64,000 nucleotides of DNA from Actinomadura rupiterrae (GCF_024172125.1 NZ_JAMZEA010000020.1:62001-126000); one strand, 5' to 3'. Counted from the stretch's first letter, positions 44,173 through 53,213 are shown. Numbers and translations: made by a program. The notes: a model not told the origin generated them from the letters alone.

Positions 44173-44712
44173 CTGCATACCCCCCGAACCCCCAAGTCGC
44201 TGAAGCGCGCCGCGATCGCGGCCACCGCCGCCGTCCTCGGCGGGACCGCCCTGGTCGCGGCCCCCGCGCACGCGGCCCCCGGCTCGCCGGTCACCAGCGT
44301 CAACGCCCTCGCGTCCCTCAGCGCCAAGCAGCGCGCCGCGCGCCAGAAGGCCCGCGCCAGGGCCGCCGTCGCCTACGCCTACAAGCAGATCGGCGACCCG
44401 TACCGCTACGGCGGCACCGGCCCCGGCTCCTGGGACTGCTCCGGTCTCGCGGGCGGCGCCTGGCGCAAGGCGGGTGTGAAGCTCCCGCGCACGACGCAGC
44501 AGATCTACCGCGCCGTCCACTACAAGGTCTCGTGGAAGGGCGCCGTGGCGGGCGACCTGCTGTTCTTCTACAGCGGACGGACGCACGTGGGCATCTACGT
44601 CGGCAACGGCTACATGATCCACGCGCCGGGCTCGGGCCGGACGGTCCGCAAGGTGAAGCTCAACAGCTACTACAAGCGGGTGTTCGCGGGCGCCGTCCAC
44701 CCCGGCTACTAA
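44173..44712 (+). CDS. Secreted NlpC/P60 endopeptidase, probable CTG start
   Basis: The 179-residue protein has a signal peptide (KRAAIAATAAVLGGTALVAA, cleavage after AHA), a short helical linker and a C-terminal NlpC/P60 domain. The catalytic residues are C89 (WDCSGL), H138 (GRTHVGIY) and H150 (YMIHAP). It should cut peptidoglycan stem peptides. No ATG, GTG or TTG lies near the signal peptide in frame; GGAG five bases before CTG at 44173 makes that the likely start. The frame runs open through the leader to 43909, but that would translate the structured RNA. Confidence 0.82.
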   Translation: MHTPRTPKSLKRAAIAATAAVLGGTALVAAPAHAAPGSPVTSVNALASLSAKQRAARQKARARAAVAYAYKQIGDPYRYGGTGPGSWDCSGLAGGAWRKAGVKLPRTTQQIYRAVHYKVSWKGAVAGDLLFFYSGRTHVGIYVGNGYMIHAPGSGRTVRKVKLNSYYKRVFAGAVHPGY

Positions 44713-44725
44713 GCACCGCTCCAGA

Positions 44726-44761
44726 AAAGCCGTGCGCCGCCTACGGGCAGCGCACGGCTTT
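44726..44761. terminator. Bidirectional terminator
   Basis: AAAGCCGTGCGC and GCGCACGGCTTT form a perfect 12-bp stem with a 12-nt loop. The stem's own A and T ends act as T-tracts in both directions. It separates the NlpC/P60 gene from the convergent Old Yellow Enzyme gene. Confidence 0.85.
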
Positions 44762-44815
44762 CCTGTTTCCCGGCCTTCGCTTCGGCTTCCGCTTCGGGCT
44801 TCTGCGTTTCGGGTT

Positions 44816-45892
44816 TCAGGACAGGGCGGCGTAGTCGGTGTAGCCCTGGTGGTCGCCGCCGTAGAAGGTCGCGCGGTCGGCCTCGTTGTAGGGGCCGCCC
44901 GCCTTGATGCGCGCGGGGAGGTCCGGGTTGGCCAGCCACAGCTCGCCGAAGACGACCGCGTCCGCCACACCGTCCCGCAGCGCCTCGACGCCGTGCTCGG
45001 GCTTGGCCGGGAAGGATTCGGGCGTCGGGTGCGGGTTGAGCAGGAGCGTGCCGTCCCAGGCGTCCCGCATCTTCTTGGTGAGGGCGCGGTCGCCGAGCTC
45101 CATGATGTGCAGGTAGGCGAGGCCCAGCGGGTTCAGCTCGCGCAGCAGCGCCTCGTGCGTGGCCGCAGTGTCGGTCTCGCTGATGCCGTTGGCGGGCGTC
45201 CCGGGCGAGATGCGGAGTCCGACGCGGTCCGCCCCGACTGCCTCGGCGACCGCCCGCGTGACCTCCACGGCGAACCGGATGCGGTTCTCGACCGAGCCCC
45301 CGTAGGCGTCGGTGCGCTGGTTGCTGCCGTCCGCGAGGAACTGGTTGATGAGGTAGCCGTTCGCGCCGTGCAGCTCGACACCGTCGAAACCGGCGTCGAT
45401 CGCGTTGCGAGCGGCCTGCGCGAACTCGCCGACCGCCAGCGCGATGTCGGCGAGGGTCATCTCGCGCGGCTCCGGATGGTCGAGCATGCCCTGGTCCGGG
45501 GTGAACAGCTTCTCGCCGGACGCGATGGCGGACGGTGCGAGCGGCAGCGCGCCGTCCGCGTACAGGTAGGGGTGTCCGATCCGGCCCGCGTGCATGAGCT
45601 GCGCGAAGATGCGTCCGCCCTTCTCGTGCACCGCGTCGGTCACCTTGCGCCACGCCGCCACCTGGCCGTCGTCGTGCAGTCCCGGCGTGAACACGTAGCC
45701 CTGGCCCAGCGCGCTCGGCTGGACGGCCTCGGTGATGATCAACCCGGCCTCGGCGCGCTGCGTGTAGTACTCGACGGTCAGATCGGTCACCTGCCCGGCG
45801 TCCGCGGCGCGGCTCCGCGTCATCGGGGCCATCACCAGGCGGCTCGGCAGCTCCAGCGCGCCTACGGTCACCGGCTCGAAAAGCTCGTTCAT
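44816..45892 (-). CDS. Old Yellow Enzyme family alkene reductase
   Basis: The 358-residue flavoprotein has the OYE pattern: LFEPVTVGALELPSRLVMAPMTRSRA, FMN-binding QLMHAGRIG, the H-x2-N pair in ELHGANGYLINQF and RIRFAVEVTRAV. It reduces activated C=C bonds with NAD(P)H. I chose the ATG at 45892, behind GGGAG, which gives normal length; the frame continues to 45928. It is divergent from the LuxR-type regulator, which may control it. Confidence 0.92.
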   Translation of the reverse strand: MNELFEPVTVGALELPSRLVMAPMTRSRAADAGQVTDLTVEYYTQRAEAGLIITEAVQPSALGQGYVFTPGLHDDGQVAAWRKVTDAVHEKGGRIFAQLMHAGRIGHPYLYADGALPLAPSAIASGEKLFTPDQGMLDHPEPREMTLADIALAVGEFAQAARNAIDAGFDGVELHGANGYLINQFLADGSNQRTDAYGGSVENRIRFAVEVTRAVAEAVGADRVGLRISPGTPANGISETDTAATHEALLRELNPLGLAYLHIMELGDRALTKKMRDAWDGTLLLNPHPTPESFPAKPEHGVEALRDGVADAVVFGELWLANPDLPARIKAGGPYNEADRATFYGGDHQGYTDYAALS

Positions 45893-45997
45893 CCCGCTCA
45901 ACTCCCTGCGTGCGTTATCACTGGTCATGAAGGTAGGAGCGGGGATGCGGGCGGCGAATCAGTAAGACTTCGGTACTTGCCCCCGTAAGTTGGATCC

Positions 45998-48748
45998 GTG
46001 CTCTACGGGCGAGACACCGAACAGGACCGGATCGGCGAACTGCTGGACGACGCGCGCGACAACGGTCGCAGCAGCGTCCTGCTGCTGCGCGGCGAGGCTG
46101 GGATCGGCAAATCCGCACTCCTGGACTGGGCCGCCGAGACGTGCGCGCACGAGCGCGTCCTCCGCGCCACCGGGTACGAGGCCGAACGCGACATCGCCTT
46201 CGGCGGGCTCAACCAGCTGCTCTGGCCCGTCCGCGATCGCGTGGACGCGCTGCCCGACCCCCAGGCCGAAGCCCTGCGCACCGCGCTCGGGCTGGGGGAC
46301 GTCCGCGAGTCCGCCGGCGGCCGCGGCGACCGGTTCGGCGTCGGGCTCGGCCTGCTGACGCTGCTCGCCGACCTCGCCGAGGACGGCCCCGTCCTCTGCC
46401 TCGTGGACGACGCGCAGTGGCTGGACGCGGCCAGCGCCGAGGCGCTGCTGTTCGCCGTCCGGCGCCTCGCGGCAGAAGGCGTTGTCGTGCTCCTGGCGGC
46501 CCGCGACGAGGGCCTACTCGGCTCCGGCCTGCCCGAGCTGGCGCTCGGACGGCTCGAAACGTGCGACGCGCTGCGGGTGCTCGAAGACCGCGGCCTCGCG
46601 GCGGACGCCGTCCACCGGGTGCTCGCCGAGGCGGAGGGCAACCCGCTCGCCCTGCTGGAGTTCGGCGCCGCCAGGCCGAACGCGTCCGGGGTGCTGCCGG
46701 TCGCCGACCGCGTCCTCGCCGCGTTCCGCGACCAGATCGCCGCGCTGCCCGAACCCACTCGCGAGCTGCTGCTGATCGCGGCGTCCGAGGGCCGCGGGCA
46801 CCTGCCGAGCGTCGTGCGCGCCGCCGCGTCCTTCGGGCTCGGCCTGGACGACCTCGCCGAGGCCGAGCGCCTGCGGATGGTCGAGGTCACCGGGACCGCG
46901 GTCAGGTTCCGGCATCCGCTGATCCGCGCCGCCGCGTACCAGCGCGCCACCACCGCGCACCGCATCACCGTGCACCAGGCGCTCGCCATGGCCGCCGACG
47001 ACCCCGAGTGCCAGGTCCGGCACCGGGCCGCCGCCGCCATGGGCCCGGACGAGGACGTGGCCGCCGACCTCCAGGCCTCGGCCGAACGCGCCCGCGGCAA
47101 GGCCGGGATCGCCGTCGTCGCCGGCCTCTACCGCCAGTCCGCCGCCCTCAGCCCGGACAGCGACACCCGTGCCGCCCGCCTCGCCGCGGCCGCCGACGCC
47201 GTCCTCGCCGCCGGGAGCCCCGAGCAGGCCGAGGAGACCGCGCACGAGGCCGCCGTCCTAACGTCCGACCCCGTCCTGCTGGCCCGGCTCGCGCGCGTGC
47301 GCGCGGCTGTCGAGGTCGAACGCGGCAACGGCCGTAGCGCCGCCACGCTCCTCCTGGACCACGCCGAGCAGTCCGCGCCGTCCGACAGGCAGTGGATGCT
47401 GCGGGCCGCTTCCGCCTATGCATGGACGAGCGGGGACGCCTCGTCCGTCCAGTCGGCTGCTTCCCGCCTCAGCGACGACGCGTTCGCCACTGGACTCGCC
47501 GCGCTGACGACCGAGGACTACGCGACCGGCCTTCCACTGCTGGCGCGGGCCGTCCGCGAGGGCGGGCCGGACGCCCTGCACGCGGCGGTCATCCTCGGCG
47601 ACGACGAGCAGACCCTCGACCTCGCGACCACCGCCGCGGCCGCGGCCCGCCGCCTCGGCCAGATCGGCGCCCTCCCCGGCATCCTGGAGGCGCTGGCGAC
47701 CGTCCAGATCGCCCTGGGCCTCCACGCCGACGCCGAGGCCTCCGCGACCGAGGCCCTGGCCCTCTCCCGCGACACCGGCCTCTGGCGCGGCGGCACGCGC
47801 ATAGCCGCCGTCCTGACCCGCCTCGCCGCCATCGAAGGCAACGAGGCCTACCTGGCGCCCCCGTCACCCCGCCAAGCGGACCCAGGTGGCCCGCTTGACG
47901 CGGGCGGGCCGCTCCCACGCCCCAACCGGCTCACCCTGGCGAGCGAATCCTGCGGCACCCCGGCCGTCGTCCCGCCGCCGCCCCTGCCGGCCCCACCCCT
48001 GACCGGCCCTCTCCGCGGACGCGACGCCTCCGCGGACGCCGTCTCCGCCACGTCCCACGCCCTGCTCGACCTCGGCCTGGGCCGCCACGACGAGGCCGTC
48101 CGCCGCCTTGAGGACGTCTTCCACGGCCCGCACCGGCACTCGGCCATCGTCATGGGCGCGTCCCCGGACCTGATCGAGGCCGCGCTCCGCGCCGACCGCC
48201 CGGACCTCGCCGCCTCCGCCCACGCCCGCTTCACCCGCTGGGCCACCGCGAGCGGCCAGGCCTGGGCCCGCGCCGCCGCCCTCCGCGCCGAAGCGCTCCT
48301 GCACGACACCGAGGCCCCGTTCGCCGCCGCCCTGGACCTGCACGACCAGGCCCTCCGCCCCTTCGAGAAGGCCCGCACCGAACTCGCCTACGGCGAATGG
48401 CTCCGCCGCAACCGCCGCCGCTCCGACGCCCGCGCCCGCCTCCACTCGGCCCTCGAAGCCTTCGAACGCCTCCGCGCCGCGCCGTGGGCCTCGCGCGTCC
48501 GCACCGAACTGCGCGCCAGCGGCGAAGGCACCGTCCCGTCCGCCCCCGCCGCCGCGAGCCTCCTGGACCGCCTCACCCCGCAGGAACTCCAGGTCGTCAA
48601 GCTCGCCGCCGAAGGCATCAGCAGCCGCGAGATCGCCGCCCAGCTCTTCCTGAGCCCCCGAACCGTCGAATACCACCTCTACAAGGCCTACCCGAAGCTA
48701 GGCATCTCCTCCCGCCGCGACCTCCCCCACCTCCCCCTCCCCGCCTAA
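45998..48748 (+). CDS. Large LuxR-family ATP-binding regulator (LAL)
   Basis: The 916-residue protein has an N-terminal AAA-type ATPase with Walker A GEAGIGKS (32-39) and Walker B LCLVDDAQWLD. A long TPR-like helical middle follows. A C-terminal LuxR helix-turn-helix ends the protein (LTPQELQVVKLAAEGISSREIAAQL, seen in parts, then SPRTVEYHLYKAYPKLGI). The GTG start has TAAGTT six bases upstream, a leaderless pattern. LAL regulators often control adjacent operons; the divergent OYE gene is the obvious candidate. A Pro-rich insertion lies near residues 620-670. Confidence 0.93.
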   Translation: MLYGRDTEQDRIGELLDDARDNGRSSVLLLRGEAGIGKSALLDWAAETCAHERVLRATGYEAERDIAFGGLNQLLWPVRDRVDALPDPQAEALRTALGLGDVRESAGGRGDRFGVGLGLLTLLADLAEDGPVLCLVDDAQWLDAASAEALLFAVRRLAAEGVVVLLAARDEGLLGSGLPELALGRLETCDALRVLEDRGLAADAVHRVLAEAEGNPLALLEFGAARPNASGVLPVADRVLAAFRDQIAALPEPTRELLLIAASEGRGHLPSVVRAAASFGLGLDDLAEAERLRMVEVTGTAVRFRHPLIRAAAYQRATTAHRITVHQALAMAADDPECQVRHRAAAAMGPDEDVAADLQASAERARGKAGIAVVAGLYRQSAALSPDSDTRAARLAAAADAVLAAGSPEQAEETAHEAAVLTSDPVLLARLARVRAAVEVERGNGRSAATLLLDHAEQSAPSDRQWMLRAASAYAWTSGDASSVQSAASRLSDDAFATGLAALTTEDYATGLPLLARAVREGGPDALHAAVILGDDEQTLDLATTAAAAARRLGQIGALPGILEALATVQIALGLHADAEASATEALALSRDTGLWRGGTRIAAVLTRLAAIEGNEAYLAPPSPRQADPGGPLDAGGPLPRPNRLTLASESCGTPAVVPPPPLPAPPLTGPLRGRDASADAVSATSHALLDLGLGRHDEAVRRLEDVFHGPHRHSAIVMGASPDLIEAALRADRPDLAASAHARFTRWATASGQAWARAAALRAEALLHDTEAPFAAALDLHDQALRPFEKARTELAYGEWLRRNRRRSDARARLHSALEAFERLRAAPWASRVRTELRASGEGTVPSAPAAASLLDRLTPQELQVVKLAAEGISSREIAAQLFLSPRTVEYHLYKAYPKLGISSRRDLPHLPLPA

Positions 48749-49226
48749 CCCCAAGCCCCCTCACACCTCGCGGCCCAGACGCCACACAAGCCCGAGACAT
48801 ACACGCCCCCACGCCACCCGCGAAGGCCAGCCCATGCGCGAAGGCCGGACCACACGCAGACCCAAGCCAAGCGCGTGCCCAGACAAAGCGTGAGACCAAG
48901 CCAAGCGCTGCCCAGGCCAAGCGCAGAGCCGAGCCGTGCGCGAGGACCGGGCCGGGCGCGCAGGCCGGGCCGGGCGCGCAGGCCGAGCCGGGCGCGCAGG
49001 CCGAGCCGGGCGCGCAGGCCGAGCCGGGCGCGAGGACCGGGCCGGGCGCGCGGGGCCGGACCAAGCTCATGCACAGACCATGCTCGGGCTCACCGCAAGC
49101 GCGAAAGGCCGAGGCAAGCGCGGGCGCAGGCCGAGCGCGGAGCCGAGCTGGGCGCGGGGCATGTGCGGGCGATGGGTTGGGGTTGCGGGTAGGACGTTGT
49201 AGCGGGGTGGTGCAGGGAGGCGCGGG
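48749..49226. repeat. Gene-free stretch with an 18-bp repeat
   Basis: From 48933 to 49058 seven 18-bp units based on GCCGGGCGCGCAGGCCGA run head to tail, three of them identical. Looser relatives (AAGCCCGAG, GCCAAGCGC) extend the region from about 48780 to 49160. It lies between the LuxR-type gene and the amidase gene on the same strand. No gene is present. Confidence 0.85.
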
Positions 49227-50510
49227 ATGGACGCAGTGGAGCGGGTGCGGCGGGCGTTTGCGCGGATTGCCGAAGTCGAACGTCCGGAAGTCTGGATTGA
49301 GCTGCGGGCGCAGGACGAGGTCGAGGCAGAAGCGGCCGCGATTGATCCGGGCTTGCCGTTGGCGGGGGCGGTGCTGGCCGTCAAGGGGAACTTCGACGTT
49401 GCCGGGTTGCGGACGACTGCGGGCTGCCCGTCCTATGGACGGGTTGCCGGCGCGGACGCGCCTGCCGTGGCACGCCTGAAGGGCGCCGGGGCCGTCGTCC
49501 TGGGCACGACGAACATGGACCAGTTCGCGACCGGCCTCGTTGGGACGCGCAGCCCCCACGGCGCGGTGCGGAACGCCGTGGATCCCGCGTACGTGTCCGG
49601 CGGGTCGAGTTCGGGCTCCGCCGTCGCGGTCGCGCTCGGCATCGCCGACCTGGCGGTCGGCACGGACACGGCAGGCTCAGGACGCATCCCCGCCGCGTTC
49701 AACGGCATCGTCGGCCTGAAGCCGACCCACGGCCTGGTCCCCGCGGACGGCGTCGTCCCGGCATGCCGCAGCCTCGACTGCGTCAGCGTCTTCGCGCGCA
49801 CGCTGGACGAGGCGCATCGCGCGCTCGGCATCCTGGCGGCACGCCCGATCGCGCCGCGTCCACGCCGTCCCGGCCCTTGGCGCGTCGCGGTACCGGCCGC
49901 CACCCGCGACCTCGGTGCCATGCCTCCAGGCTGGGGCGACGCCTACGCGTCGGCTGCCCGTTCTCTACGTACGGATCTCCTGCCTATCGATGTCTCTCCC
50001 TTCCTCGAAGCCGGCGATCTCCTCTACGGAGGCGCGTTCATCGCCGAGCGGTACACAGCCGTCGGCGCGTTCATCACCGAGCGGCTCGCGGCGCTCGGCG
50101 CCCGCATCGCCGAGCAGTCCACGGCCGACGGCGCCCCTGACCTTGACCCCACCGTCGCGTCCATCGTGGCAGCGGCCTCCGACATTCCCGCGTATCGCCT
50201 GTTCAGCGACCGGGAACGCCTGGCGGAGCTGCGCGCGGCGGCCATGCACGCACTCGGCGAGGCCGACGTGCTGCTGCTGCCCACCGCGCCGTTCCATCCC
50301 ACGATCGCCGAGGTCAAGGCCGATCCCGTCGGCGTGAACGCGCGGCTCGGACGGTTCACCAACTCCACGAACCTGCTGGGCATGGCGTCCATCGCCGTCC
50401 CCCACGGCCAGGTGGACGGACGTCCGTTCGGCGTCATGCTGCTCGGGCACCCCGGCTCCGACGACCACCTGGCCGCGATCGCCTCGGCGCTGCCCCCGAC
50501 CGCCGCCTGA
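49227..50510 (+). CDS. Allophanate hydrolase-type amidase, without C-terminal domain
   Basis: The 427-residue enzyme has the amidase-signature triad: K53 (AVKGNFDVAG), the cis-Ser in GGSSSGS (127-129) and nucleophile S151 (GTDTAGSGR). The surrounding residues (QFATGLVGTRSPHGAVRNA, PACRSLDCVSVFA) are those of allophanate hydrolase, which splits allophanate to ammonia and CO2 in urea breakdown. The C-terminal domain of about 150 residues found in AtzF is missing, and no urea carboxylase is adjacent. GGAGG precedes the ATG. Confidence 0.85.
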   Translation: MDAVERVRRAFARIAEVERPEVWIELRAQDEVEAEAAAIDPGLPLAGAVLAVKGNFDVAGLRTTAGCPSYGRVAGADAPAVARLKGAGAVVLGTTNMDQFATGLVGTRSPHGAVRNAVDPAYVSGGSSSGSAVAVALGIADLAVGTDTAGSGRIPAAFNGIVGLKPTHGLVPADGVVPACRSLDCVSVFARTLDEAHRALGILAARPIAPRPRRPGPWRVAVPAATRDLGAMPPGWGDAYASAARSLRTDLLPIDVSPFLEAGDLLYGGAFIAERYTAVGAFITERLAALGARIAEQSTADGAPDLDPTVASIVAAASDIPAYRLFSDRERLAELRAAAMHALGEADVLLLPTAPFHPTIAEVKADPVGVNARLGRFTNSTNLLGMASIAVPHGQVDGRPFGVMLLGHPGSDDHLAAIASALPPTAA

Positions 50511-50627
50511 CCGCGCGCCCGCGCCTCGCAGCAGGGACGCGCGGCACCTTGCGCGCCGAACGCGCTCGGCGAACGGCCATCCGGCTCGGCATGAAGCCCC
50601 TTCGACCGTCCAGACGACGACGGGCCC

Positions 50628-50726
50628 GCAGGTCAGCGGACAGAGGGGCGACGGGCCCCCGCAGGTCAGCGGACGGAGACGCGACGGGCGTCCGCAGGTC
50701 AGCGGACGGAGAGGCGACGGCGTCCT
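50628..50726. repeat. 33-bp tandem repeat across the stop codon of the DLH gene
   Basis: Three 33-bp units begin at 50628, 50661 and 50694 (GCAGGTCAGCGGACGGAG...). The last contains the stop codon of the dienelactone hydrolase gene. The outer units repeat its last codons with TGA in place of TAG. The unit keeps the reading frame. The remaining 100 bp back to the amidase gene hold nothing recognised. Confidence 0.92.
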
Positions 50727-51435
50727 AGCGGACGGGGAGGCGGCGGGCGAGGAAGTCCTCGGTCAGGGCCCAGGCGCGGGCGGCGGGCTCGGCCTGGTGG
50801 AAGATCGGGGAGGTCCGGTTGTGGAAGGCGTGCCCGCCGTCCTCCTGGACGTGGAACTCGACGTGGTCGCGTCCGCCGAGGGCCTCCTCGACCGCCGCGA
50901 CGTCCTCGCGCGGGATGTACGGGTCGGACCCGCCGAAATGGAACTGGATCGGGACGGTGATGTCCCCGGCGCGGTCAAGCTCGCCCGGGACGCGCGAGCC
51001 GTAGAACGACACGACCGCATCCAGCTTTCCGGACGCCCGCGCCGCGAGCATGTACGCCAGCGACCCGCCGAAGCAGAACCCGAGCGCGCCGACGCCGCCG
51101 GCCACTTCGGGCAGTTCGCGCAGCTTGTCGAGCGCGGCCTCCAGGTCGTCCTGGCCCTTCGTCCAGTCGAAGTGGGAGATCTTGTCGCCGGCCTCGGCCA
51201 TCACGGTGTCGCTGTGCTCGACCGACCAGTCGCGCTCCAGCCGCCAGAACATGTCGGGGGCGGCCACGACGTAGCCGAGGCTGGTCAGGTCGGCCGCGAC
51301 GGCGGCCATGTACTCGCCGACGCCGAAGATCTCCTGGATGAGCAGGATTCCCGGTCCGCTGCCCTTCTCCGGCAGCCATACGTGCAGTGAGAAATCGCCG
51401 TCTGGCACGCGGACGGTCTCGATGCGCTTGGTCAT
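50725..51435 (-). CDS. Dienelactone hydrolase family protein
   Basis: The 236-residue alpha/beta hydrolase has the DLH Cys nucleophile in GALGFCFGG (C121), the acid in the region FGGSDPYIPRE and His in DGGHAFHN near residue 203. DLH splits dienelactone in aromatic degradation, but many actinomycete members act on other esters. It is directly downstream of the thioesterase on the same strand, with one base shared (51435), so the two form an operon. Confidence 0.92.
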   Translation of the reverse strand: MTKRIETVRVPDGDFSLHVWLPEKGSGPGILLIQEIFGVGEYMAAVAADLTSLGYVVAAPDMFWRLERDWSVEHSDTVMAEAGDKISHFDWTKGQDDLEAALDKLRELPEVAGGVGALGFCFGGSLAYMLAARASGKLDAVVSFYGSRVPGELDRAGDITVPIQFHFGGSDPYIPREDVAAVEEALGGRDHVEFHVQEDGGHAFHNRTSPIFHQAEPAARAWALTEDFLARRLPVR

Positions 51436-51860
51436 CAGCCCAGGATCGCGTAAACCGTGGTCGCGTGCGCGACGAGATCGCCGGGACGTCCGTCAGCGGT
51501 CAGCCCGACGTCGGCGAACGCGAGCGTCCGGCCGAGCTTGGTCAGGCGGACGTCCACCAGCACGTCCGCGTCCTTCACCGGACGCTGGAACGTCGTGCTG
51601 AGCTGGACGGTCGTCATCGGCACGAACCCGCCGCGCGCCCCGGACACCGCGATCACCGTCGCCGTGTCCGCCGCGGCCATCATCGCCTGCCCGGACAGCC
51701 CGCCGCCCTCCCGCGCCAGCCGGTCCGACCACGGCAGCCGCAGCCGGGCCGTGCCCTCCCCGACGTCCTCGACGCGCAACCCGAGGTCGAGCACCCACGG
51801 CGCGAAGTTCTCGCGCAGGACCTTCTCCGCCTCTTCTACCGTCACCCCGTCATGATGCAC
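51435..51860 (-). CDS. Hotdog-fold PaaI-type acyl-CoA thioesterase
   Basis: The 141-residue protein has the PaaI/4HBT hotdog pattern: a loop GLRVEDVGEGTARLRLPW, the helix LSGQAMMAAADTATVIAV and VQLSTTFQRPVKDADVLVD. It would hydrolyse acyl-CoA esters. The GTG at 51860 has CATGAT six bases upstream, a leaderless arrangement. Its 5' end overlaps or abuts the start of the divergent P450 gene, so promoters of one lie inside the other. It is coupled to the DLH gene downstream. Confidence 0.85.
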   Translation of the reverse strand: MHHDGVTVEEAEKVLRENFAPWVLDLGLRVEDVGEGTARLRLPWSDRLAREGGGLSGQAMMAAADTATVIAVSGARGGFVPMTTVQLSTTFQRPVKDADVLVDVRLTKLGRTLAFADVGLTADGRPGDLVAHATTVYAILG

Positions 51861-51869
51861 GCTGGGATC

Positions 51870-53147
51870 ATGCTTGCGGAGGTCTTCCTGCCCGACACCT
51901 ACGCCGAGGGTGTCCCTTACGACATCTTCGCCCGACTTCGCGCGGATTCTCCGGTCTGCCGCGTGCCCGAGCCCGCCGTCGGGCCCTGGCCGTCCGGCCC
52001 CGGATACTGGGCCGTCTTCCGGCACGCGGACGTGAAGCACGTGCTGCGCACCGCCGCCGACTTCTCGTCCCACCTCGGCGCCACCCAGATCCGCGACCCG
52101 GACACTCCGGACGACCTCGAATTCGTCCGCGCGATGATGCTCAACCAGGACCCGCCGGACCACTCCCGCATGCGCCGCATCGTCGCCGCCGCCTTCACGC
52201 CCCGGGCCGTCCGCGCCCTGGAGGAGACGATCACCGCCCGCGCCCGCTCCCTCGTCCGGTCCGCCTCGGGCGAGATCGACTTCGTCGAGCTGGCCGCCGA
52301 CCTCCCCGTCTGGACACTCGCCCACATCATGGGCATCCCGGACGGCGACCGCCGCCTCCTCTACGACTGGGCGTCCCGCATCATCGGCTACCAGGACGCC
52401 GACTACGCCGGCCTCTCCACCGCCGACACCGACGCCCTGAGCCCCATGGGCAGAGCGGCCCTCGCCCACCGCCCCACGTCCCTGACCCGCCCGGACGGCC
52501 GTCCCATGAACCCCCGCTCGGAAGCGGCCCTCCGCGACATGTTCGCCTACGCCCACGCCCTGGCGGACGAGAAGCGCCGCTCCCCCGGCGACGACATCAT
52601 GTCCCGCATGCTCGCCGGCGGCCTCACCCGTCCCGAGTTCGAGAACATGTTCTTCCTCTTCGCCGTCGCCGGGAACGAGACCCTCCGCAACGGCATCCCC
52701 GGCGGCCTCCTCACCCTCCTGGAGCACCCCACCGAACTCGAACGCCTCCGGGACGACCCGTCCCTCCTCCCGTCCGCCGTCGAGGAGATCCTCCGCTACT
52801 GGCCTCCGGTCATGGACTTCCGCCGCACCGCCACCCGCGACCTCACCCTCGGCGGCCAACCCATCAAGGCCGGCGAGAAGGTCGTCGTCTACCACGCGTC
52901 CGCCAACCGCGACCCCGCCGTCTTCCCCGACCCCGACCGCTTCGACATCACCCGCACCCCGAACGACCACGTCAGCTTCGGCTTCGGCCCCCACTTCTGC
53001 CTCGGCGCCCACCTCGCCCGCACCCAGATGCGCGCCCTCTACCGCGAACTCCTCCCCCTCGACATCACCCTCACCGGCACCCCCGTCCGCCTCGTCTCCA
53101 ACTTCCAGAACGGCCTGAAGCACCTCCCCACCCACCTCACCCCCTGA
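51870..53147 (+). CDS. Cytochrome P450
   Basis: The 425-residue P450 has the I-helix motif AGNETLRN, the ExxR pair in EEILRYWPP, and the heme loop FGFGPHFCLGAHLA with the ligating Cys. The segment VVYHASANRDPAVF resembles the CYP124/CYP125/CYP142 group, which hydroxylates steroid or branched-chain terminal carbons. The start is unsure: ATG at 51870 or 51855 with no clear ribosome-binding site. It is divergent from a thioesterase-DLH operon, suggesting a shared pathway. Confidence 0.92.
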   Translation: MLAEVFLPDTYAEGVPYDIFARLRADSPVCRVPEPAVGPWPSGPGYWAVFRHADVKHVLRTAADFSSHLGATQIRDPDTPDDLEFVRAMMLNQDPPDHSRMRRIVAAAFTPRAVRALEETITARARSLVRSASGEIDFVELAADLPVWTLAHIMGIPDGDRRLLYDWASRIIGYQDADYAGLSTADTDALSPMGRAALAHRPTSLTRPDGRPMNPRSEAALRDMFAYAHALADEKRRSPGDDIMSRMLAGGLTRPEFENMFFLFAVAGNETLRNGIPGGLLTLLEHPTELERLRDDPSLLPSAVEEILRYWPPVMDFRRTATRDLTLGGQPIKAGEKVVVYHASANRDPAVFPDPDRFDITRTPNDHVSFGFGPHFCLGAHLARTQMRALYRELLPLDITLTGTPVRLVSNFQNGLKHLPTHLTP

Positions 53148-53213
53148 CAACCGGGATGCGCCCCACCCCCACCCCACCTACACTCGACCCGAAGCCGGGT
53201 ACTATCACCCGAC

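Noticed and set aside
48745..49226. Arg/Pro/Gly repeat proteins between the LuxR-type and amidase genes
   Set aside because: All frames are translations of the 18-bp DNA repeat; none has a ribosome-binding site.
51435..53177. 580-residue minus-strand frame covering the P450
   Set aside because: Only its last 141 codons match a family (thioesterase); the rest is antisense to the P450.
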